Positions 7,806-16,082 of a stretch of 64,000 nucleotides of DNA are shown here, in pieces. Position numbers and translations under genes: made by a program. How positions within the stretch are numbered: position 1 is the stretch's first letter; each line of letters starts with the position of its first letter. This stretch comes from PALSA-607 sp036501485 (lineage in GTDB: Bacteria; Actinomycetota; Actinomycetes; Acidothermales; Acidothermaceae). The stretch spans positions 43,323-107,322 of the forward strand of contig DASYAG010000096.1 of assembly GCA_036501485.1 (NCBI GenBank), in the 5' to 3' direction. The notes below the pieces were generated by a model that was not told the origin of the DNA, did not search any database, and worked only from the letters and a program-made list of their open reading frames with translations.

Positions 7806-9007
7806 GTGGCCGAGGCCGTCGCGAGCGTCGCTTCGGCCCCTGGTGGCATCCATACCGAGACATGAGCGGGTGCGACTGCCTGATTGACGACCTTGAGAAG
7901 GTCGACCCGGATCGTCTCCAGATCGATCGCGTCACGCAAGCGTGCGCTGAACGCGACGACGATGGCATCGGTGTTGTAGCTCGCACGATTGAAGCTGCGG
8001 TCGACGAGCCGCTGAACGCGCGACCGCAAGGGCGTGAACAGCGCGGCGACCACAAGTGTGGAGGCCGCGACGCCGACCGGTGACGAGAAGGGCAGTACGC
8101 GGCTTGTCAGCACCACAGTTCCGACGAATACGCCGACGACGAGACCGGTGACAATCGCGTAAGAGATGGTCCGGCTGATCAGCCGGTCGATCTCATACAA
8201 CCGGTACCGCAGGATCCCCACTCCGATGCTGATCGGCATCGCCCCGATGCCGACGAGACAAAGGTCGGCAATTGCACGCGCTGCGCTCGTTGTCGGGTCT
8301 CCTCCCAGAACGATCGCGATGCCTGAGAGTAAACAAATTCCCGAGCCGGCCATGAGCCATTTCAGCTGCTCTCGTTCCACTCCGTTCGAGCTGCGCCAGC
8401 GACGAACTTGGTGCACGACGAACGAAGCCCAAGCGGCCAGGAAAAAGGGAGCTAGTAACCAAGCGAATCCCGCGACCGAGGCGACGTCGATGTTGGTTGG
8501 TCTCCCGCGAAGGTTCACCTCGGGACGCTGGCCAGACGGGAGTGACTTCTCGACAAACTGTGCCGCGGAAAAAATGACGGCGAGCACGACGTAGATCTGC
8601 ATGAATCGTCGCCAACGCCTCGACAGGCGACCATCCGGGAAGAGGGCGATCGCTGGCAGCCCGATAATTAGCGGCAACAGGGCATAACCGGCGGACCAGT
8701 ACACGGCCGCGGCACCAAACGGCAGATCTCCGTGATGCAGCCTGTAGTCGAGCACGGTATAGAGCGCCGCGTTCGTCTGGATCAGCGCGACCAGCGCGAC
8801 GGCTACCAGAATCCAGCCGACCGGGTTGCGCGGCTGGCGCCGGGCAATGACGAACCCAATCCCGGCGAAGACGAGAAACAATGCGGGGCCTAGCCCGTCA
8901 TCCACCGGCCACGGATCGCGCGTTGCGACGGCAAGTGGCACTACCGCACACGCAAGGAGCAGCACCAGTCCGCCGACTAGCGCGAGCACCACCTTCGCCA
9001 TCCGCAC
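7787..9007 (-). CDS. Multi-pass membrane protein resembling the sensor part of a histidine kinase
   Basis: The 406-residue product has about eight to nine predicted transmembrane segments, including a reentrant-looking RRQPRNPVGWILV motif. The linker ILRYRLYEIDRLISRTISYA and RVQRLVDRSFNR are found in a family of actinobacterial sensor kinases. The chain ends about 75 residues after that linker in a GAF-like start (VAFSARLRDAIDLETIRVDLL), with no H-box, N-box or G-box. It is therefore either a kinase-less sensor or a diverged member. Transcription appears leaderless. No response regulator lies nearby. Function unknown. Confidence 0.75.
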   Translation of the reverse strand: MRMAKVVLALVGGLVLLLACAVVPLAVATRDPWPVDDGLGPALFLVFAGIGFVIARRQPRNPVGWILVAVALVALIQTNAALYTVLDYRLHHGDLPFGAAAVYWSAGYALLPLIIGLPAIALFPDGRLSRRWRRFMQIYVVLAVIFSAAQFVEKSLPSGQRPEVNLRGRPTNIDVASVAGFAWLLAPFFLAAWASFVVHQVRRWRSSNGVEREQLKWLMAGSGICLLSGIAIVLGGDPTTSAARAIADLCLVGIGAMPISIGVGILRYRLYEIDRLISRTISYAIVTGLVVGVFVGTVVLTSRVLPFSSPVGVAASTLVVAALFTPLRSRVQRLVDRSFNRASYNTDAIVVAFSARLRDAIDLETIRVDLLKVVNQAVAPAHVSVWMPPGAEATLATASATQRTTR

Positions 9008-9013
9008 AAGCGC

Positions 9014-9019
9014 AATCTA
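9014..9019 (-). promoter_or_regulatory. Leaderless -10 box of the membrane sensor-like gene
   Basis: TAGATT stands six bases before the GTG at 9007, and no Shine-Dalgarno is visible. Confidence 0.6.
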
Positions 9020-9041
9020 CGGCTCGACCGTTCGCGGAACG

Positions 9042-9986
9042 TTACGACGGCAGGCACGCCCGCCCGATGGCTTCGACATGGGTCGCATCGGTACCGCAGC
9101 ATCCGCCGAGGATCGTCAGCTGTGGATGGTCGTCACGCAGCTCGCGGTAGAGCCGGGCCAACTCGGCCGGGTCACCGGCGTCGAGCGTCTCCGTCTCGTC
9201 GAGCTCGGCGTGGCTCTTGCTTGAAGCATTGGCTCTGAGGCTGCGAATCCTGCGTCCGCCCTCGTCGTCCGCTGGAAAAACTGGGCCGAAGTGGGTCGGG
9301 TGCGAGCAGTTGATCCCGTAGTAGACCGGCCCGAAATCCGTCGCTCGATCGACAGCCTGTATCGCCTCGGCGAGGCTCGTCCCATGGGGCAACCGGCCAT
9401 CGGTTTCCGTCGTGAACGAGATGACCACCGGCATATCTACCGCGATGGCGGCGCGAGCGATGCCGATCGCCTCGTCGGCATGGGTGATCGTCATGGCATG
9501 GACGACGTCGGCTTCCGTCGCAGCCAGCGACTCGATCTGATCGCGGTGATAGGCCTGCGCCTCGTCAGCGGTCATCCGTGAGCTTGGCTCGTACGCATCT
9601 GACTGCGGGCCGATACATCCGCTAATGACGATGGGCGACCCGACGTGGGTACGACGGATGTCCGCCAGCAGCGAGATGGCCCGTTCGTTGACTTCGGCAA
9701 GTTGGGCTGGCGGGTAGCCGAGCCGCGCACCCCAATCTCGACTGGCTCGCCACGTCGGCGCCTCGAGGATCAAGCCGCACCCGAAACTGTCCGCAACAGC
9801 GACATGTCGCACGAAGTAGTCGCGCAGGGCGACGTAGCCCTCCGGATCGTCGAGTAGCACGAACGCCGCGAACTCGGGCAGCTCCCACCCGCCGTTGAAG
9901 ATCAGATCCGTCTCGATCCCCGAATCTGTCAGGAACAGCGCATCGGACAACTGCGGCAGCGCGGCTCGACTGGTCGGACTAATCAT
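9042..9986 (-). CDS. Homocysteine S-methyltransferase family protein
   Basis: This 314-residue zinc-dependent methyltransferase domain probably transfers a methyl group from a donor such as S-methylmethionine to homocysteine. The zinc-binding cysteines appear in YGINCSHP and the C-terminal GGCCGTD. The N terminus LFLTDSGIETDLIF is the usual first strand of the barrel. It is the length of stand-alone MmuM-type enzymes rather than cobalamin-dependent MetH. It is transcribed alone and has no methionine genes next to it, so the methyl donor is uncertain. Confidence 0.88.
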   Translation of the reverse strand: MISPTSRAALPQLSDALFLTDSGIETDLIFNGGWELPEFAAFVLLDDPEGYVALRDYFVRHVAVADSFGCGLILEAPTWRASRDWGARLGYPPAQLAEVNERAISLLADIRRTHVGSPIVISGCIGPQSDAYEPSSRMTADEAQAYHRDQIESLAATEADVVHAMTITHADEAIGIARAAIAVDMPVVISFTTETDGRLPHGTSLAEAIQAVDRATDFGPVYYGINCSHPTHFGPVFPADDEGGRRIRSLRANASSKSHAELDETETLDAGDPAELARLYRELRDDHPQLTILGGCCGTDATHVEAIGRACLPS

Positions 9987-10108
9987 TTAGGCACCCTGAC
10001 ATCGCCAGACGGTTGGAGTTAGCACCGCAGCCGAATTCTTCTCAGACGACGCGCGGCCGAGCCGACTGGGCGTGGACGAGTCTCCCCCGGACAAGGACAA
10101 ATCACGCC

Positions 10109-13100
10109 ATGCCGTCAGCAAGCTCGCGTCGGATTGCCGCAATTGCCGCGTTAGTCACAGTTGGCGGCCTCGTCGTGGCGATGCCAACAGCGGCGATGGC
10201 AGACCCGGCCACCGTGACCCAGGCCTACGGCTATACCGGAGCCACGGACACATTCACCGTGCCCGACGGGATCACGCAGCTGACCCTCCAACTCGCGGGC
10301 GGCGAAGGCGGTCGAGGCGGCGACGACGTTGCCGGCCCGTCACCCGCGGGCGGCTACCAGGGGGTCGTGAGCGGCACGGTTGGCGTAACCCCCGGACAGG
10401 TTCTGACGATCGCCGTCGGTCAGGGTGGCGCGACGGGCATGAGCCAAGACACCGGCCAGCAGGACCCCGGCAACTTCACCTTCGGGGCAGCGCCGGGCGG
10501 TGCGAACCCGCTGGGCTACAACGGCGGTGACGGCGGTGTAGCCGGCTGGCAGGGCGACTCCGGCGACGCAGGTGGCGGGGGCGGCGCGACAGTCGTAACC
10601 ATTGGCGCAGAGACGATCGTCGCGGGCGGTGCCGGCGGCGCTGGGGGTAGCGGCCAGTTCGCCCCGACAATCGGCCGACTGCCGTATTCGACGTTCACCG
10701 GCCGGAGCGACGCCGTGTCAGTTGAAGGCCAGGACGGCATCACTGTCGGCCAGGTTTGCGACGCCAACACGGGCAGTTGTGACGGCGGCGGCGGCGGCGC
10801 CGGCGGCGGCGGTGTCGTCGGTGGCGCGCAGGGCGACGTCCAGTTCGGATCTGGGACTTCTGACGAGTGGTACGGCTACGGCGGATACCCCGGGCAGAAC
10901 TCAACCGGCGGGCTTGGTGGGCTGGCCGCCAGCTACCAGTACTACCCCGACGACTCCGCCGACGGCAGCCTGGTGATCTCGTACACGACAGGTGCTCCTG
11001 GTGCGCCAACCGATGTCAGCGGCGTCGCGGGTAACACCTCGGTCGCGTTGAGTTGGACTCCCCCGGCCGCGGTCGGTGAGTCGGTGATCAGCGACTACGT
11101 CGTGGAGTACGCGCTCGCGTCCGATCCGACAAACTGGACAACGTTCGCTGACGGCGTTTCGACAGCGACCACCGCAACGGTTACCGGCCTGACCGACGGC
11201 ACGGCGTACATCTTTGAAGTCTCAGCCGTGAACACCGCGGGGTCGGGCACCGCCTCGGCAGCGTCGAGTTCGCTGATACCGATGGGTGTGCCGGGGAACC
11301 CGACCATCACGTCAATCACCGCGCAAGACGGCGCGCTCTCGCTTGCATTCACCGCACCGACCTCAGGCGCCGCACCGACCGCGTACGAGTACCAGCTCAA
11401 TGGCGCCGGTAGCTGGATCAGTGCGGGAACAACGACGTCTCCCCTGGTAATTCCCGGTCTCACCAACGGCACGTTGTACTCAGTGCAGATACGTGCAAAC
11501 AGCGCTGTCGGCGAGGGCAGCGCATCCCCCGCGGGCTCGGGCACACCCGAAGCACTCCCTGGTGCGCCGAGCATCTCCTCAACCTCGACCGGCATCGGCA
11601 GCGCCGTCATTTCGTTCACGCCGGGATACGCGGGCGGCGGGTCGATCACGGACTACGAGTACGAGCTCAACAACAGCGGTACGTGGACGTCGACGGGATC
11701 GATGGTGAGCCCGCTGACGATCAGCGGCCTGGCGAATGCGACGACATATGTGGTCGCGATCCGCGCGGTGACCTCGAGCGGTGGCGGGGCGGCCTCCGCG
11801 GGTGCCAGCGTGACAACACCTGACGCACCTGCTGCGCCTGTGCTCGGTTCGATCGTCGGGGGTGACACCACGTTGTCGATCCCGTTCGCCGCAGGCCCGA
11901 CCGGTGGTTCGGCCATCACCAGCTATCAGTACCAACTCGTTACTTCGGGTGCGTGGACAACAGCATCGTCGTCGACGAGCCCAATAGTGGTTACCGGCCT
12001 GACGAATGGGACTACTTATCAGGTGAGCCTGCGGGCAATCAACGCCGTGGGAAATGGCACCGCAGCCGCGCCTGAAGCGGCCACCCCGGCGACGGTACCT
12101 GGTGCGCCCGCAATCGTCGGCAACACCATTGCAGGTTCGAACCTTCAACTGTCGGCTGCGTTCACTCCACCTGCATCAGACGGCGGTTCCGCAGTCACCG
12201 ACTACGAATACTCCACCGACGCCGGAGCGACGTGGCGTTCAGCCGGGACCACGGCCAGCCCGATCATCATCACGGCGCTTTCCGTCGACGGCACGACCGC
12301 GTTGGTCAACGGAGTCACCTATTTCGTCGAGCTGCGCGCCGTCAACGCGATCGGCACCGGCACCGACTCGGCCGTCGCCACCGGGATCGCACAGACGTTT
12401 CCGTCGGCACCGACTATTGCAAGCGTCACGCCAGGTCCGTCGTCGCTGGCCGTGGCTTTCGCGGCCGCATCAAACGGCGGCGCCGCGATCACCGGCTACC
12501 AATACCAGCTCGGGTCGTCCGGGTGGGTCTCGACCGGCACACTTGGAACCAGCTTCTTGATCACCGGTCTCACCAACGGAACCTCCTACGGGGTAACGCT
12601 GCGGGCCGTCAACGCTGTCGACAGTGGCACTGCATCTGGTTCGATGGCCGGCACTCCCCTGACGACACCAGATCCACCGACCATCAGTGCGGTTACGCGC
12701 GGCAACCGATCCCTGACCGTCGCGGTCGCCGACGGCAGCAACGGTGGTTCCGCAATCACGAGTTGGCAGTACAGCACCGATGGCGGGAGTAGCTGGTTCA
12801 CTGCGACGGCAACGACTAGTCCGCTGGTGATCACTGCGCTCTCGACAGACGGCGTGACGTCAATCGCGAACGGCACCAGCTACCCCGTCGCCGTCCGCGC
12901 AGTGAATGCCGCAGGTGCCAGCGACCCATCCGCGACGACCGGGGTTGGGCCGAGCACCACGCCCGCAGCCCCAAGCGTCGTACTTCTCGCACAGAACCAG
13001 GCTGTGCAGGTCACCTTCACCATCTCCGACAACGGCGGCTCGCCCGTGTCGGCACTGGAGTACCAGCTCAACGGCGGAAGTTGGGTGAATGCAGGGACGC

Positions 13101-16075
13101 TGTCGAGCCCGTTTGTGATCGGGTCGTTGACTAATGGCACGCCGTACAGCGTCAACGTGCGCGCCGACAATGCAATCGGTGTTGGTAGCCCGTCGATTTC
13201 GGCGAGCGCAACACCGCTCACGGTGCCCGACGCTCCGATGTCCGTCTCAGCAGTCTCCGATACGGCGAGCGCCGACGTGTCGTGGGCTCCACCGGCGAAC
13301 ACCGGCGGCTCGGGTATCACAAACTACCTCGCGAGCGCATTCTTGACGCCCGGCTCACTGTCGCCGGTGGCGACGTGCGCGAGCTCAACGACTTCGTGCT
13401 CGATCACCGGCTTGACCGACGGTGTTGTCTACTACATCTCTGTGATCGCCCAAAACGCTGCAGGTGCAGGCGCTGCGTCAACGCCCACAGTCGCGGTCAC
13501 CCCGCTCGACCGGCCAGGTGCGCCTACCCTCAACTCCCTGACGCCCGGCGATTCGTTCCTCACGTTGGACTTTACGGCCGGCAGCGCCGGAAGTTCGTCG
13601 ATCACCGCTTACCAGTACCAACTGAATGGCGGTTCATGGCTGTCGACATCGTCGACGACCACCCCGTTGACGATATCTGGTGTGACGAACGGCACCAGCT
13701 ATGACGTCGCGCTTCGTGCGATCAGCGACGCTGGCGCGGGTGTCGCGTCAGCGACCCTGACGGCAACGCCGTACGGGTTCCCCGCGGCACCCGACCCGTC
13801 GACGACGATCGCGAACGGCGTTGGGGGTGCCGTCGTCGTGAGCTGGTTGGCACCGAACGACAACGGATCTCCGATCACCAGTTACACGGCGACCGCATTC
13901 GACGCCCCGACTGCCGGTACGCAGGTCACGACCTGCACCACCGCAACGCTGACGTGCACGCTCAATGGTCTCTCGAATGGCACGACCTACTACGTGTCCT
14001 TGCAGTCGCAGAACGCTGCTGGTCTTAGTGCACGGTCTGCTCGCATCGCCGTTGCACCATCGCTGTTGCCAAGCGCCGTCTCGGCTGTCACTGGCGTCGC
14101 GGGCAACGGCCAAGTGGCGCTGAGTTGGACACCCGGCAGCACTGGCGCTACGGCGATCAGCGACTACACCGTGTGGTACGCCTCGACTGGCGCCTACGTG
14201 CTGTTCAACGATGGTGTCTCCACCTCGACGTCGGCTACCGTGACTGGCCTCACGAACGGAACGGCGTACACGTTTGAGATCTACGCCGTCAATACCGGGG
14301 GCACCGGTCCCGTGAGCCTCCCATCAGCGGCAATCACTCCCGTGACCGTGTCGAGCGCGCCGACAATCGGCGTCGCGACTGCGGGTAATGCCACTGCCAC
14401 TGTCTCCTGGACGCCGCCGAGCGACAACGGCGGGAGCCCGGTAACGGACTACGTCATTACGCCATCAGTCGGCGCGCCGGTCACTGTCGGCAACGTGCTC
14501 ACTTACACGATCTCCGCGCTGACTAACGGCACGCCGTACACGTTCCAGGTCGCTGCGATCAACAGCGCTGGCACGGGGGCGCAGTCGGCGCCTTCCAACT
14601 CGGTCACGCCAGCGCCGACAGTGCCACACGCTCCGACCATCGGCGTTGCGACCGCGGCGAACACGAGCGCGACAATCTCGTGGACGCCGCCCATCGACGA
14701 CGGGGGTAGTGCGGTAACCGGCTACGTCATCACCCCGTCGAGCGGAGCGCCGGTCACGGTCGGCAACGTCACGACGTACACCGTCACGGGACTAACCGAC
14801 GGCACCGCATACACATTTACTGTCACCCCGACCAACATTGTCGGCGCGGGCGCCAGCTCGGCGGCGTCCAACTCGGTGACGCCGGCCCCGACTACGCCCG
14901 GCGCACCGACGGTTGTCGTCGCAAGCGCGGGCAACACCACCGCGACGCTGAGCTGGACTCCACCCGTCGACAATGGCGGTTTGGTCATCACCGGCTACGT
15001 CATCACCCCGTCGAGCGGTCCGCCAATCACGGTCGGCAACGTGACGACCTACACGCTGACCGGTCTGGTGAACGGCACCGGCTATACGTTCACTGTCGCG
15101 GCGATCAACCAAGTCGGTACAGGGACGCCGTTCGTCGCCTCCAGCCCCGTCACGCCGTCGGCGGGCGGTGGCGGCGCAGCTGCTGGCCCGACTGCGCCGG
15201 TTCAGATCTTCGGTGTTGATCGCTTCGCTACTGCGGTTGCGACGTCTGTCGCGGAGTTTCCGTCGGCCGCAAGTGCAGGTGCTGTCGTACTCGCTCGATC
15301 CGACGACTACCCCGACGCACTCGTTGGCATCAGATTCGCGGCGGCAAAGAACGCACCACTGCTCTTCACCAGCGGTGGCGCGCTGACGACATCGACGCAG
15401 GCGGAAATCCTTCGGGTGCTGCCGGCCGGTGGCACCGTCTATCTGCTTGGCGGTCCTGCCGCTGTGCCCACCAGCGTGGCGGCGACGCTCACCGGGCTTG
15501 GCTACGTCGTCCAACGCCTCGGTGGCACCGATCGCTTCGGTACTGCGCTCGCGGTCGCTGCAGCACTGGGCAATCCGGGCACCGTCTTGCTGGCAACAGG
15601 CACCAACTTCCCCGACGCGCTCGCGGCCGGACCCGCCGCGACGCATGTCGGCGGCGTCGTGCTCCTGACCAACGGCTCGGTGCTACCCGCATCGGTGCGT
15701 GCGTACCTGAATGCGCACCCAGGCGTCGTTTACGCAGTGGGCGGACCAGCGGCAGCGGCAGATCCGACAGCCATTGCCTTGATGGGAGCCGACCGCTACG
15801 CCACCGCCGTTGCCGTCGCCGGGCTGTTCTCCACACCGAGCAAGCTCGGAGTAGCGAGTGGTGTGACGTTCGCCGATGCACTGAGCGGCGGCGCTTTCCT
15901 GGCGCGGATCGACGGTCCACTGTTGCTGTCCGCACCGACGGCGCTGCCGTCATCGACGTCCAGCTATCTGCAGGCCGTACGAAGCAGCGTGGTGAGCAGC
16001 ACCTTGTTTGGTGGGCCGGCGGCACTCGCGTCGGTGGTGGCAACAGCGGTCGCGACCGCACTCGGCATGATGTAG
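10109..16075 (+). CDS. Giant secreted surface protein: Gly-rich domain, 15 FN3 modules, three CWB2 repeats
   Basis: The start is the ATG at 10109, which gives 1988 residues beginning with a signal peptide (RRIAAIAALVTVGGLVVAM, then PTAAMADPA as likely cleavage site). A glycine-rich domain of about 280 residues follows (GGGGGA runs), then about 15 fibronectin type III modules from 10990 to 15165, recognisable by the recurring GLTNGTxY strand and PxAP boundaries. The C terminus from about 15190 contains three cell-wall-binding type 2 repeats (DRFATAV, DRFGTAL, DRYATAV, each followed by an FPDAL-like motif). It probably attaches non-covalently to the wall and acts as an adhesin or surface stalk. 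No LPXTG motif or enzymatic domain is visible. Confidence 0.9.
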   Translation: MPSASSRRIAAIAALVTVGGLVVAMPTAAMADPATVTQAYGYTGATDTFTVPDGITQLTLQLAGGEGGRGGDDVAGPSPAGGYQGVVSGTVGVTPGQVLTIAVGQGGATGMSQDTGQQDPGNFTFGAAPGGANPLGYNGGDGGVAGWQGDSGDAGGGGGATVVTIGAETIVAGGAGGAGGSGQFAPTIGRLPYSTFTGRSDAVSVEGQDGITVGQVCDANTGSCDGGGGGAGGGGVVGGAQGDVQFGSGTSDEWYGYGGYPGQNSTGGLGGLAASYQYYPDDSADGSLVISYTTGAPGAPTDVSGVAGNTSVALSWTPPAAVGESVISDYVVEYALASDPTNWTTFADGVSTATTATVTGLTDGTAYIFEVSAVNTAGSGTASAASSSLIPMGVPGNPTITSITAQDGALSLAFTAPTSGAAPTAYEYQLNGAGSWISAGTTTSPLVIPGLTNGTLYSVQIRANSAVGEGSASPAGSGTPEALPGAPSISSTSTGIGSAVISFTPGYAGGGSITDYEYELNNSGTWTSTGSMVSPLTISGLANATTYVVAIRAVTSSGGGAASAGASVTTPDAPAAPVLGSIVGGDTTLSIPFAAGPTGGSAITSYQYQLVTSGAWTTASSSTSPIVVTGLTNGTTYQVSLRAINAVGNGTAAAPEAATPATVPGAPAIVGNTIAGSNLQLSAAFTPPASDGGSAVTDYEYSTDAGATWRSAGTTASPIIITALSVDGTTALVNGVTYFVELRAVNAIGTGTDSAVATGIAQTFPSAPTIASVTPGPSSLAVAFAAASNGGAAITGYQYQLGSSGWVSTGTLGTSFLITGLTNGTSYGVTLRAVNAVDSGTASGSMAGTPLTTPDPPTISAVTRGNRSLTVAVADGSNGGSAITSWQYSTDGGSSWFTATATTSPLVITALSTDGVTSIANGTSYPVAVRAVNAAGASDPSATTGVGPSTTPAAPSVVLLAQNQAVQVTFTISDNGGSPVSALEYQLNGGSWVNAGTLSSPFVIGSLTNGTPYSVNVRADNAIGVGSPSISASATPLTVPDAPMSVSAVSDTASADVSWAPPANTGGSGITNYLASAFLTPGSLSPVATCASSTTSCSITGLTDGVVYYISVIAQNAAGAGAASTPTVAVTPLDRPGAPTLNSLTPGDSFLTLDFTAGSAGSSSITAYQYQLNGGSWLSTSSTTTPLTISGVTNGTSYDVALRAISDAGAGVASATLTATPYGFPAAPDPSTTIANGVGGAVVVSWLAPNDNGSPITSYTATAFDAPTAGTQVTTCTTATLTCTLNGLSNGTTYYVSLQSQNAAGLSARSARIAVAPSLLPSAVSAVTGVAGNGQVALSWTPGSTGATAISDYTVWYASTGAYVLFNDGVSTSTSATVTGLTNGTAYTFEIYAVNTGGTGPVSLPSAAITPVTVSSAPTIGVATAGNATATVSWTPPSDNGGSPVTDYVITPSVGAPVTVGNVLTYTISALTNGTPYTFQVAAINSAGTGAQSAPSNSVTPAPTVPHAPTIGVATAANTSATISWTPPIDDGGSAVTGYVITPSSGAPVTVGNVTTYTVTGLTDGTAYTFTVTPTNIVGAGASSAASNSVTPAPTTPGAPTVVVASAGNTTATLSWTPPVDNGGLVITGYVITPSSGPPITVGNVTTYTLTGLVNGTGYTFTVAAINQVGTGTPFVASSPVTPSAGGGGAAAGPTAPVQIFGVDRFATAVATSVAEFPSAASAGAVVLARSDDYPDALVGIRFAAAKNAPLLFTSGGALTTSTQAEILRVLPAGGTVYLLGGPAAVPTSVAATLTGLGYVVQRLGGTDRFGTALAVAAALGNPGTVLLATGTNFPDALAAGPAATHVGGVVLLTNGSVLPASVRAYLNAHPGVVYAVGGPAAAADPTAIALMGADRYATAVAVAGLFSTPSKLGVASGVTFADALSGGAFLARIDGPLLLSAPTALPSSTSSYLQAVRSSVVSSTLFGGPAALASVVATAVATALGMM

Positions 16076-16082
16076 TCGCCCG

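Noticed and set aside
10990..15165. Regular repeats that might be mistaken for a CRISPR array or DNA satellite
   Set aside because: They are about 270-bp FN3 protein modules in one open frame, conserved at the amino-acid rather than the nucleotide level.
14792..15646. Long antisense ORFs under the FN3/CWB2 gene
   Set aside because: They arise from codon bias in the repetitive coding strand and encode Arg-rich low-complexity sequence.
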